The notes beneath the pieces are model-generated. The model was not told the origin of the DNA and ran no database searches. It was given only the letters and a program-made list of their open reading frames with translations. This document shows positions 46,253 to 54,817 of a DNA stretch of 64,000 nucleotides, piece after piece. The position numbers were made by a program, and so were the translations under genes. The first letter of the stretch is position 1. Every line of letters begins with the position of its first letter. Source of the stretch: JAPOUP01 sp965203605 (GTDB taxonomy: Bacteria; Pseudomonadota; Alphaproteobacteria; Rhodobacterales; Rhodobacteraceae). The DNA lies in assembly GCA_965203605.1 (NCBI GenBank), contig OZ241902.1, positions 744,001 through 808,000 on the forward strand, given 5' to 3'.

Positions 46253-48169
46253 TCAGGAAGCGGACATATCCAAAAGGCGGTCGACTTCCTGACGAAACAC
46301 GGCTGAATTCACCTTAGCATTGTTGTTCCAGGATTTCGCTCCCAAGGCCTCTGAGGCTGACGCAACGAGCAGCGTCGGTGGGATGTTGAGGCATATGCTG
46401 CCGTCGTCCGGAACTCCCTGTTCGATGTCAATGAGGTTCGGTGAATGCCGGAACAGCCGTGCCCGATCCAGAGTCACCAGCATGGGATGTCGCCTTCCAG
46501 CGAGTGCCTCGAGACATTCACGGACTCCGGAACTGTCGTCTGGCTTGATGTGCTGGGTCAACGCTGCCGCGAGTTCAAGTGCGAACGCTCGCTGGCGTCG
46601 CGCGGCGGAGATGTTCGCCTCATCCAGAAGATTGACGCTGTTGATTCGTGTGAGTTCCGAGCGTGCGTCCTGCCGCAGGTATCGTTCAAGGCTGGCGATG
46701 AACGCTCTCGAAGGTGACTTGTTCGGGTCGATTACCACACCATTCAGGGCTCGGAAGGAGAGAATCGTCCGATCACCGCCGACGCAGCTTGCGACATAGG
46801 CAATTCGTCTGACAGTGATGCCCCCTTCCGTGGCGTCAACCTCAACCCGGTGCAGCCAATCTGGCAATTCGCCTGGTCCCGGCAGAAGCTCGAGTAGGCT
46901 ATCAAAGCCGGATCCGCCATAGGAGGCGAACTCACAGGGTTCGCCGGACGAATGGCCGCATTTCGATTCCACGGCACTCCTGGATGCCGTTATGCGGACT
47001 GAGGTGCCGGATCCCGTATCAACTGAATATACCTCTTGCTCATCCGTTGGTTGGAGCACTCCATTCCACTGCGCAGTATCGATTAGGAGGGCGAAGATAT
47101 CGTCGAGCGTGACTGGCGCAGTGATCGGGTCAGAAGTTCGATCGCCTGCTGTTGGGATAACCGCTGGTGATTCCACGGAACATGAAGCGGTTTCTGCCTT
47201 TGCCCGGGACAGCGGTCCAGCCAGATGCAACGCGTATGCAACTGCATCTGCCTCGTCCGAATCGAGGGCGCAGCCGGTCTTGAGCCAACGCCTGAGGATT
47301 GCGCGACCCTGTTCGCCCAATGTATCCATCATCAGGTTCCAATGACCCGGATCAAGTTCCCTGATTTCATTGACCGCTTGCCTGAGAAGCTGGATGTCAC
47401 ATTCTGATATCAGACCTTTAGCGGTCTCGAATTCGCCGATCATCCGGTGGAATTCCCGGACTATGGCCGTGTCCAGGCTGAAACTTCCGGCACGTCGGAA
47501 TAGACCTATCAGGCCGAAAGCGCGCTCCAGAGGCATGTTCGGCATTGGTGCCAGCAGTAGAGAACGCGATCGTTGACGCACGGACTCGATCACCGCAATC
47601 GGGAGCGTGGTGTCAGTCTCGTCAAGCAATGAAATGTCCCACCATGGCGCACCGTTCGGCAACTCGCGGTCGGCGACCGCGGCAAGGGAATCAAAGGGGA
47701 GGACTGACAGGGGAGGATCACTTTGTGTGTCTTCTGGATTGACCTTCGAGAATGGGAATCTGATCAGAAATATCGTCTCCAGCCGGTCCGACCACCCGTG
47801 GGAACTGGTCGGAGCTGTCGAGACGAGTGCACGACGTATCATGCCGGACAGCGACAGGGAGCGAATGACCAATCCCGGCAGGTTCCGCTGCCCGGGATCG
47901 GCGAGTGATGGCAGGATGAACCCGGCAGGCCAGGCCTCCACAATTCGCTTCGCCGCCTTAAGGACGTCTCGCTCCGCCTCCACAGGAGCGGTTGCCATGC
48001 CCACAAGACGTCCTCCCGGCAGGAATGGTCCATCCCTAACGACAAGCCAGCGCAGCAATAGCTCCGGAGTAAGGTTGGAGAGGAATTTTCGTGCGCGACG
48101 GCAACAAGTGTTGGAGTTGCCACCGTCATTCGCCGGATTGGAAGGGTCGCTGGGTCTCGAGTCGGTCAT
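46253..48169 (-). CDS. Large protein of unknown function
   Basis: This is a 638-residue protein when started at 48169 (MTDSRPSDPSNPANDG), where GAGGCCAG precedes the ATG. It is soluble in appearance with no signal peptide or membrane helix. Early CCRRARKFLSNLTPELLLRWLV is followed by helical segments (RSLSLSGMIRRALV, GLIGLFRRAGSFSLDTAIVREFHRMIGEF). The last third has LELAAALTQHIKPDDSSGVRECLEALAGRRHPMLVTLDRARLFRH. I do not recognise the family. It is convergent with rne (45 bp apart), and the codon use resembles that of the flanking core genes. Confidence 0.75.
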   Translation of the reverse strand: MTDSRPSDPSNPANDGGNSNTCCRRARKFLSNLTPELLLRWLVVRDGPFLPGGRLVGMATAPVEAERDVLKAAKRIVEAWPAGFILPSLADPGQRNLPGLVIRSLSLSGMIRRALVSTAPTSSHGWSDRLETIFLIRFPFSKVNPEDTQSDPPLSVLPFDSLAAVADRELPNGAPWWDISLLDETDTTLPIAVIESVRQRSRSLLLAPMPNMPLERAFGLIGLFRRAGSFSLDTAIVREFHRMIGEFETAKGLISECDIQLLRQAVNEIRELDPGHWNLMMDTLGEQGRAILRRWLKTGCALDSDEADAVAYALHLAGPLSRAKAETASCSVESPAVIPTAGDRTSDPITAPVTLDDIFALLIDTAQWNGVLQPTDEQEVYSVDTGSGTSVRITASRSAVESKCGHSSGEPCEFASYGGSGFDSLLELLPGPGELPDWLHRVEVDATEGGITVRRIAYVASCVGGDRTILSFRALNGVVIDPNKSPSRAFIASLERYLRQDARSELTRINSVNLLDEANISAARRQRAFALELAAALTQHIKPDDSSGVRECLEALAGRRHPMLVTLDRARLFRHSPNLIDIEQGVPDDGSICLNIPPTLLVASASEALGAKSWNNNAKVNSAVFRQEVDRLLDMSAS

Positions 48170-48397
48170 ATCTGGCCTCAGGCGGAATGGACTATGGACA
48201 TGGATGCCACAGACTGTGGATGATCTCATGGGTAGTTCGCGGATTCAAAGCGGATTTGGATGACTGGAAACCGAACCGGCTGATATTCCATGCGGCGGGA
48301 GTTTCGAAATCAGCCGATCGGCAAAGGCGGCTACGGTCCAAGTGCCGGACCATCGTCTTCCGAGAGCGGGTCGTCAATGCTTTGTACCGATTCGGGA

Positions 48398-49015
48398 TCA
48401 TTCGTCGGGCGGCACCAGCCCAAGCCCGCGAAGGTAGATCCCGATCCCGGCTTCCAGGAGTTCCTCCGGTGGAAAGGGAGATCGGCTGCCGGCGGCACCA
48501 CGCGCGAACAGTTCGACCACTCCGTGGCTCATTGCCCAGATATGGGCTGAGAACATTGTTGAGGGTGGACGTCTACCCAACGGTGTGTGTTCGGAAAGAG
48601 CGGCGGCTGCCCTCTCCAGAACCCGGTTTGCACGCGTGGCAACCATCGCCAAATCCGGCGTGCGGTTTACTGAAACGCCGCTCTCGAACATCGCGACGTA
48701 GTGGCCAGGGTATTTTCGAGCGAATGCCAGATAGGCTCTGCCGGTTGCCTCGAAGGAAGACAAGGCGGAAGGCTGTCCAGACTCATACGCGAATTCCATC
48801 AAATCGGCGAAGATCTCGTAACCTTGGCGCGCGGCTTCAGCGATCAGATCCTCACGACCCTCAAAATGCCTGTAGACTGCCGCTGGGGTCACACCCGCCT
48901 GTTTGGCGGCCTCGCTGAGCGTGAAACCAGTTGGGCCTTTCGCCCCGATCAGTTCCAGCGCGGCGTCGACCAATGCCTGGCGCAGGTTGCCATGATGATA
49001 GCCGCGCTTAGGCAT
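48398..49015 (-). CDS. TetR/AcrR family transcriptional regulator
   Basis: This is a 205-residue repressor. The N-terminal helix-turn-helix spans residues ~6-50 (GNLRQALVDAALELIGAKGP, FTLSEAAKQAGVTPAAVYRHF). The C-terminal domain has AHIWAMSHGVVELFARG, the WHG-type TetR_C_13 domain. The ATG at 49015 (MPKRGYHHGNLR) gives the usual start; an upstream in-frame extension is not conserved-looking. The target genes are not obvious from the neighbourhood. Confidence 0.9.
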   Translation of the reverse strand: MPKRGYHHGNLRQALVDAALELIGAKGPTGFTLSEAAKQAGVTPAAVYRHFEGREDLIAEAARQGYEIFADLMEFAYESGQPSALSSFEATGRAYLAFARKYPGHYVAMFESGVSVNRTPDLAMVATRANRVLERAAAALSEHTPLGRRPPSTMFSAHIWAMSHGVVELFARGAAGSRSPFPPEELLEAGIGIYLRGLGLVPPDE

Positions 49016-49415
49016 TTGCCGCTGCAATATATGCCACTGAAGTCCTCCGGCCCGGGCTTGGCAAAGGGACCTGCCGGTAACGTCGCGGACCATACCTGAA
49101 TTCCGGGCGCCGCTCGCGGTGCCGCTGAGTCAACGCACAGGACAATGCTACAATAGAGAAGTCTGCGGAGCCGGGGGCTGGCATCATGTCACGTTGACGC
49201 ATGAACCAGATGGCCGCGACGGCGGCCGAGGCGGCAGATTGGAGAGGAGAGGGTCATCTTGACGTGGCTCTGGTCCATCAGCCAAGCCGACAGCTTCAAT
49301 GCGATGGATGATCATGCGAAAGGAGAGATAGGCCATGTTATGCCCTTTCACGATCCAAGCCTATCGCTGAAAGGACATTGGCGCAACGATCCATGCATTG
49401 CCGGTCCACTTTCCC
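49016..49415. other. Intergenic region between the TetR gene and metA
   Basis: About 400 bp containing the TetR promoter side and the end of metA. No gene, RNA or clear terminator recognised. Confidence 0.5.
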
Positions 49416-50339
49416 TCAATGCCCGATGCAATCCGGATCGAACGGAGTGGTCCGGTAGATTTCGTTGATCCAGTTGCCGTACAGCAGGTGCCCGTGGCTA
49501 CGCCAACTGTTTCTCGGAATTCTCGACGGATCGTTGTCCGGGAAGTAATTCCCGGGAACGCTGATTGGCTTCCCGGCTGCGATGTCCCTGTCATATTCGG
49601 CTTTCAGCGTGTCCCGATCATACTCGAAGTGGTTAAAGACATAGAGTGCACGATGTCGGGCATCCTGGACCAGGCAGGGGCCAAACTCTTCCGAACCCAT
49701 CAGCAAGGTCCGAAGTCCCTTTGCATCGGTCTCGTCCCTGCGCACCATCGTCCACCGGCTGATGGGCACGACGCACTCGTCGGCGAAGCCCCTCAGGTAA
49801 GGTGATCCCGGCGCGAGATTCTGATGCTGAAAGCACCCGAAAGCCTTCTGTGGAAGCATGTGCTTCTCAACCCGATGAAAGTGCCAGAGCATCGCCATGC
49901 CACCCCAGCAGACGCCAAAGGTGGAATGCACATTGGTCCGGGTCCACTGCATGACCTCCTTCAGTTCGTCCCAATAGGTGACTTCCTCGAACGGAAGGTG
50001 TTCGATAGGGGAACCGGTGATGATCAGGCCATCGAATTTCTCGTTTCGTACCTCTGAGAACGGCCGGTAGAAGATCCGCAGGTAGTCGGGTGCCATGTCC
50101 CTGGGTCTGAAATCCGTCATTCGAATGAGCTGTAGGTCGATCTGCAGCGGAGTCGAGCCAAACAGGCGACCGAACTGGATTTCAGTCTGCTTCCTCACCT
50201 TGGTGGGCATCAGGTTCAGTAGTCCGATTCTCAGCGGTCTGATATCCTGACGCTTTGCCTGGTCGTCCGACATTACCATCACGCCCTCGTCACGCAGAGC
50301 TTCGTACGCTGGCAGGTCGGATGGCAGAATGATGGGCAT
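49416..50339 (-). CDS. metA: Homoserine O-acyltransferase MetA (probably acetyl-CoA-using)
   Basis: This is a 307-residue enzyme of the MetA family, the first step of methionine synthesis from homoserine. The nucleophile Cys144 is in GVCWGGMA; the catalytic His/Glu pair is in YVFNHFEYDRDTL. The acyl-specificity loop reads GSPIEHLPFEEVTYW with Glu113, as in Bacillus homoserine transacetylases, where E. coli MetA has Gly; this predicts acetyl-CoA rather than succinyl-CoA. Full length. No SAM riboswitch recognised upstream. Confidence 0.93.
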   Translation of the reverse strand: MPIILPSDLPAYEALRDEGVMVMSDDQAKRQDIRPLRIGLLNLMPTKVRKQTEIQFGRLFGSTPLQIDLQLIRMTDFRPRDMAPDYLRIFYRPFSEVRNEKFDGLIITGSPIEHLPFEEVTYWDELKEVMQWTRTNVHSTFGVCWGGMAMLWHFHRVEKHMLPQKAFGCFQHQNLAPGSPYLRGFADECVVPISRWTMVRRDETDAKGLRTLLMGSEEFGPCLVQDARHRALYVFNHFEYDRDTLKAEYDRDIAAGKPISVPGNYFPDNDPSRIPRNSWRSHGHLLYGNWINEIYRTTPFDPDCIGH

Positions 50340-50501
50340 CTTGAATATCCTGATCGTTGAACTGTCGCAATACCCTGAACGTAATCGAAACGCTAGACGC
50401 GACCCTTCTCCGAGGCCGACACAATGGTGTCCGCCAGTCGGCGATGGAAACTGCGTCTCTCCGGGTGTCGCGCTGAATTGAGGAAAGCCGGAATGTATCG
50501 A

Positions 50502-51359
50502 TCAGGGTGGAAGGACGGATGCGATAAGTGACCGGAAATCCGCTGAATCACGGAGTTCGGCGATTTGGTCTGCAGCGACCGTCACGCCCCAATTCCGTGC
50601 GATCGCCGCATAGCGTGGCTGCCTGTGGGCAAGCGCTCGGGAATAGGCCCAACGTACAAATTCATCTGGATCGACCTGAGCTTCTGAAACATTGGTTTTG
50701 GCAAGATACTCCGCCCAGGTTCTGTCAAGAAATGCGGGCTGGTAGCACATGGGCTTCGGCGCGGCGTCAAAGCGACGGGCAAGCTCTGCCGCATGAACTT
50801 CCGATCCCTTGATCCAGACCATGAGGACGCAGTCAGAGAGAGCCTTGAGCAGTGGGTCATCCGGATCATCCGGGTCGACAACCTCGCAGATCGAGCCACT
50901 CGAATCGCAGACGAAATTCGGATATCCGTATATCTCCTGCGCGCGCTCGATGAAACGTGCTGTATCCAGCACAGCAGCCTTCTCTGCCCTTTGGTGCTGG
51001 GCCTGTCTCCGGCGGTATTCGGCGAAAGGGAGGCCACCCTGTTCCGGGTTTCCCGGTTTGCCCAGATAGGTTGATAGCGGACTGAGGTTGTTGAAGGTGA
51101 TATTCGAGCCGATGAAAATCGAGTCAGACAGCAGAAGATCCCTAAGGAACGGCACCTGCATGGCCTGTTTCTTGAAATTATCCACAATATGTTCGCCCAT
51201 GTAATGGGTGCCGATACGATAATCGACTGAGTAGTGATACCATTCGCCGTTCGTTCGCAGCATTGTTGAGACATAGGTCTTGCCGAGGCCCGACATGCCG
51301 AACAGGAGCACCCGTTTCCGCTTTGCCTCCAACCAATCCTGCCGGGATCCATAGATCAT
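50502..51359 (-). CDS. P-loop ATPase/kinase-like protein of unknown role
   Basis: This is a 285-residue cytosolic protein when started at MIYGSRQDWLEAKRKRVLLFG (51359). Walker A is GMSGLGKT (~residue 23). HYSVDYRIGTHYMGEHIVDNF and IFIGSNITFNNLSPLSTYLGKPG follow. A later VCDSSGSICEVVDPDDPDDPLL segment resembles a nucleotide-product binding site. Similar ATPases often sit next to metA in alphaproteobacteria; no specific reaction is known to me. Confidence 0.82.
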   Translation of the reverse strand: MIYGSRQDWLEAKRKRVLLFGMSGLGKTYVSTMLRTNGEWYHYSVDYRIGTHYMGEHIVDNFKKQAMQVPFLRDLLLSDSIFIGSNITFNNLSPLSTYLGKPGNPEQGGLPFAEYRRRQAQHQRAEKAAVLDTARFIERAQEIYGYPNFVCDSSGSICEVVDPDDPDDPLLKALSDCVLMVWIKGSEVHAAELARRFDAAPKPMCYQPAFLDRTWAEYLAKTNVSEAQVDPDEFVRWAYSRALAHRQPRYAAIARNWGVTVAADQIAELRDSADFRSLIASVLPP

Positions 51360-52297
51360 TGCCGACTTCCTTTGTCCCACTACACCCATAACGCAGTCCT
51401 GCCGTACGGTGCCAGCGATTCAATGGGTGTAGCCCAATCCGGCTGGTCATAGCCATTCGAATTTGCAATCATTCCGGCCCAGCGTCTCCGTTAACGACAG
51501 AGGAAACCAGCGGCGTTGCGCTTTCATGGGCAATGAAAAATGGATCATGCGCAGGGCAGGGCGAAACAACGGCATCGGCATGGCGCTGTGGTGTCACCCA
51601 ATACTGGATCGAGGGCTGCGAGATGCGGTGCCTTGATAGGACGGAGGACGGACTGCCCCAGGCGGACCTGAGACCGGAGGGCCGTCCGCTTCCGGCGCCG
51701 CTGAGGGCGGTCTCGGCGGAGTCCGGCCCTCAACTTCTGAAGTTGGAGGCGAAACTTGTGTCCGGTGTCCCGGACACTTACAGGCATGGAGCGGGATCTT
51801 CGGGATCCCTGCCTCAGCGGTACTGAAGCTGCTCCTCGAGCGGCGCCACGGTTCGCCGTTGGAACCGGAATGCGAAGACCGCGACAGCAAGGCCAGTCAT
51901 TGCGGCCGTTGCCAGCGGCATCCTGGTTTCGCGCCTGACCGACCCGGCCCGCATCTCGTTCGGCACGAATTGGCGTTCGCCTGCGTGACTCCGAAATCCC
52001 TGCTTTCCTGAGTTCGAACCGCTTCGCCGGCCCCCGACAGCCCGGTTCGTCGCTCATGCCTCCAGAGACAAAGCCGATCGTCGATTCGAGCAACGCGGAT
52101 GCCGCAGTTCCTTCGTAGCTGTTGAGCGGCGTAATAGACTTGATCTGTCAGATTTCCCTGATCGGCAGGAATGCCTGGCTGCCGCCACCTTTCAGCCAAA
52201 CTGGGCAAACCTCCGATTCGAGTGCTGCATGTGTTTCAGGTCGGAAGTCCCTCTGGAACATGGACGGTGAACTGTCGTCGTACATCATGCGCGACGT
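51360..52297. other. Mostly non-coding stretch upstream of the ATPase gene
   Basis: About 940 bp without a well-supported gene, apart from a possible small membrane protein (51814-51954, minus). GC-rich frames here do not resemble any protein. The ATPase promoter must lie at its left end. Confidence 0.45.
51814..51954 (-). CDS. Candidate small membrane protein
   Basis: A 46-codon frame starts at the ATG at 51954 (MRAGSVRRETRMPL) with a single hydrophobic segment ATAAMTGLAVAVFAF (~residues 15-29) followed by a basic then acidic tail ending in EEQLQYR. The same frame stays open ~30 codons further upstream with plausible sequence. The positive-inside layout suits a small single-pass protein. 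There is no known family and no strong ribosome-binding site, so this is tentative. Confidence 0.35.
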   Translation of the reverse strand: MRAGSVRRETRMPLATAAMTGLAVAVFAFRFQRRTVAPLEEQLQYR

Positions 52298-52519
52298 TCA
52301 TTTCCGATCACGAAGATGGCGCAGGACGTGAAGCCGAATTGCCGACGCAAGGCCCGTTCCAAGATGTCTCGAAGCATCAATTTCAGCTGCCAAGGCGTTG
52401 ATTGACATGGATCTCTCCTTTGCAATACTCAGAAATTCAACCCAAAATTCGGGCTCAAGGGAGACAGACGTGCGATGCCCTTTCAAAGTAACCGAGTGTT
52501 TCTCAGGCCGAAGACTCAT
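52298..52519 (-). CDS. Ribbon-helix-helix protein (RHH_4 type)
   Basis: This is a 73-residue protein. The landmarks HSVTLKGHRTSVSLEPEFW (the beta strand), SINALAAEIDASR (helix) and ASAIRLHVLRHLRDR match the RHH_4 family of small DNA-binding-like proteins. The ATG at 52519 is preferred over an upstream GTG. It is encoded 85 bp downstream of fumC on the same strand, a neighbourhood seen in alphaproteobacteria. Confidence 0.85.
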   Translation of the reverse strand: MSLRPEKHSVTLKGHRTSVSLEPEFWVEFLSIAKERSMSINALAAEIDASRHLGTGLASAIRLHVLRHLRDRK

Positions 52520-52604
52520 CCGTCGGCTGCGCACCGCGCAGTCCGGTAGGCTCTTCGGTGACGGCTTCGGTTCTCCGGCGTCGGATCGGAGTGACGGGTT
52601 ATCG

Positions 52605-53996
52605 TCATTTCGGCCCGATCATCTGTTCGGGTTTAACGGTTTCATCAAAGGTCCGCCCGTCGACGAATCCCAGCCTGACCGCCTCCTCCCTGAGGGTGGT
52701 TCCGTTCCGGTGCGCCGCCTTGGCCACAGCCGTGGCATTGTCGTAGCCGATACGCGGAGCAAGGGCCGTCACCAGCATCAGTGATTCGCGCATCAGTCTG
52801 TCAATGCGTTCTTCATCCGCGCGGAGGCCCGAAACGCAATTGTCGGTGAACGTGCGGGCAGCGTCGCCGATCAACTGCATCGACTGCAGCACGTTATAGG
52901 CAATCATTGGCTTGTATACGTTCAACTCGAAATGTCCCTGGGAACCGGCAAAGCCAATTGCTGCGTCGTTGCCGATCACATGAGCGCAGACCTGGGTCAT
53001 CGCCTCTGCTTGTGTTGGGTTGACCTTACCGGGCATTATTGAACTGCCTGGCTCATTTTCGGGCAACAGCAGTTCACCTAGTCCACAGCGTGGGCCAGAG
53101 CCCAGCAGCCGAATATCATTGGCGATCTTGTAGAGGCTGGCCGCGACCGTCTTGAGTGCCCCTGACATCCCGACCATCGCATCGTGGGCGGCGAGGGCCT
53201 CGAACTTGTTCGGTGCGGTCCTGAAGGGCAGACCGGTTATCCGGGCGATTTCCGCAGCGACCGTCTCTCCCCAACCGGACGGCGAATTCAGGCCGGTGCC
53301 GACGGCGGTACCGCCCTGGGCCAGTTCGTGGATGTCGATCAATGCTGACCGGATCCGCTCAACTCCCTTCCGCACCTGATGGGCATAGCCCGAGAATTCC
53401 TGGGCCAGCGTAAGCGGCGTCGCGTCCATCGTGTGTGTTCGTCCGATCTTGATGATGCCCTGGAACTCCTCTCTCTTCCTTTCCAGAGCCTCGGCCAGAA
53501 CTGTAAGTCCGGGAAGGGTGACATCTCGGGCTGTAACTGCTGTCGCGATATGCATAGCGGTGGGAAAGGTATCGTTTGATGACTGTCCCATATTGCAGTG
53601 GTCATTCGGGTGTACCGGTTCCTTTGAGCCGATCACCCCTCCCATCAACTCTATGGCTCTGTTCGCGATGACTTCGTTCGCATTCATGTTTGACTGAGTT
53701 CCAGAACCGGTCTGCCAGACGACAAGCGGAAAGTGGTCATCGAGATCTCCGGCGGCGACTTCGGATGCCGCCTGAATGATGGCTTCGGCCAATTCCGGTC
53801 GAAGTCTGCCGTTGTTCCCGTTTGTTTGGGCGCAGGCTTGCTTGATGATGCCGAGCGCTCTCACGATGGCGACAGGTTGCCGTTCCCATCCAATGGGGAA
53901 GTTCATCAGGCTCCGCTGGGTCTGCGCCCCCCAATAGCGGTCGGCGGGCACTTCCAACGAACCAAAGCTGTCTGTTTCGGTGCGCGTTGCGGTCAT
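52605..53996 (-). CDS. fumC: Fumarate hydratase, class II
   Basis: This is a 463-residue enzyme of the fumarase/aspartase superfamily, converting fumarate to malate. It has the N-terminal region TDSFGSLEVPADRYWGAQTQRSL, VWQTGSGTQSNMNANEVIANRA, HPNDHCNMGQSSNDTFPTAMH and the superfamily signature GSSIMPGKVNPTQ (~residue 318). The ATG at 53996 (MTATRTETDSFG) gives the standard FumC length. Oxygen-stable class, no iron-sulphur cluster. Confidence 0.95.
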   Translation of the reverse strand: MTATRTETDSFGSLEVPADRYWGAQTQRSLMNFPIGWERQPVAIVRALGIIKQACAQTNGNNGRLRPELAEAIIQAASEVAAGDLDDHFPLVVWQTGSGTQSNMNANEVIANRAIELMGGVIGSKEPVHPNDHCNMGQSSNDTFPTAMHIATAVTARDVTLPGLTVLAEALERKREEFQGIIKIGRTHTMDATPLTLAQEFSGYAHQVRKGVERIRSALIDIHELAQGGTAVGTGLNSPSGWGETVAAEIARITGLPFRTAPNKFEALAAHDAMVGMSGALKTVAASLYKIANDIRLLGSGPRCGLGELLLPENEPGSSIMPGKVNPTQAEAMTQVCAHVIGNDAAIGFAGSQGHFELNVYKPMIAYNVLQSMQLIGDAARTFTDNCVSGLRADEERIDRLMRESLMLVTALAPRIGYDNATAVAKAAHRNGTTLREEAVRLGFVDGRTFDETVKPEQMIGPK

Positions 53997-54181
53997 GGCT
54001 CTCTCCATCGGCGCATTGCGGTTGTGGGCTGATCTATCGATTCGTTGGCCGAGGTTCAATTGCGTACGGTGGCGTATCCGAATCCGCGTCAAGCCCAGAA
54101 TTTCCGCCAGTCACGGCTAATTTCTTGGGAATTATATACCTGATGCAAAATACTGTTTGAACAGGTATTGATTTCACGGCT

Positions 54182-54817
54182 CTACGGAGTGGCCAGCGCC
54201 AACGCTCCTCCCCGTGCGGATGCGCCAGTCCCTGACGCCTCGTCTCCGCGGGAGTCCAGCGGTCCCGCCCGCAGGAGCACGATCCCTCGCGCACGGATGT
54301 TCAACGCCGCGTAGATATCAGCCTTCGCCACGTGACCGCAGGTCACGCAGCGGAATTCGGACCGGGATCTGCGTGAACGGCCATCCACCGTTCCGCACCT
54401 GTGGCAGGTCCGCGAGGTATTGTGGGCCGGAACCCGCAGCACTGCCGCGGCCTTGTAATCAAGCATGTGCTGGAGCAGGCTCCAGCCTGACTCGTAGATG
54501 CCGCGGTCGAGACCCGCCTTGGCGCGGACATTGCGTCCCGGCGCCTCCCCATGTGCCCTTGGCCGATTTCGCCATTGTTTTCACCGGCAGCCTCTCCAGC
54601 ACGATGGTGTCGGCGCGGGCCGCCATCCTTTTGCCGATGTGATGCAGCGCGATGCGGCGGCGGTTGGCTTTCCTTCGCTCCGCCCGCTCCTTCATTCTCT
54701 GCCGCCGGCGGCTGCCCTTGCGTTGCCGCGACAGACGCCGCTTCAACCGGTTGATCCTCGCGTCATCGCGGCTGAAATCAGGCAGGTGATGGATGGTGCC
54801 GTCAATATCGGTGACCT
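54182..54817 (-). pseudogene. tnpB: TnpB (IS200/IS605 type) C-terminal part, split by IS1380
   Basis: On the minus strand it reads VTDIDGTIHHLPDFSRDDARINRLKRRLSRQRKGS, then MAARADTIVLERLPVKTM, a frameshift near 54545, GRNVRAKAGLDRGIYESGWSLLQHML, and the zinc ribbon TCHRCGTVDGRSRRSRSEFRCVTCGHVAKADIYAALNI. The RuvC Glu (LERL) and final Asp (KADIYAA) are visible. The N-terminal part lies at 56527-56850 across the IS1380 element. An in-frame TAG at the junction and the frameshift show it was dead before or soon after the insertion. Confidence 0.82.

Noticed and set aside
50340..50501. Possible SAM riboswitch upstream of metA
   Set aside because: I looked for SAM-II-like elements in the minus-strand leader and did not find the conserved pseudoknot segments.
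51545..52093. 182-codon minus-strand frame
   Set aside because: Arg/Gly-rich, no hydrophobic or domain pattern; a different frame in the same place holds the more plausible small protein.
53997..54092. 32-residue N-terminal extension of FumC
   Set aside because: Not family-like; the ATG at 53996 gives the standard length.
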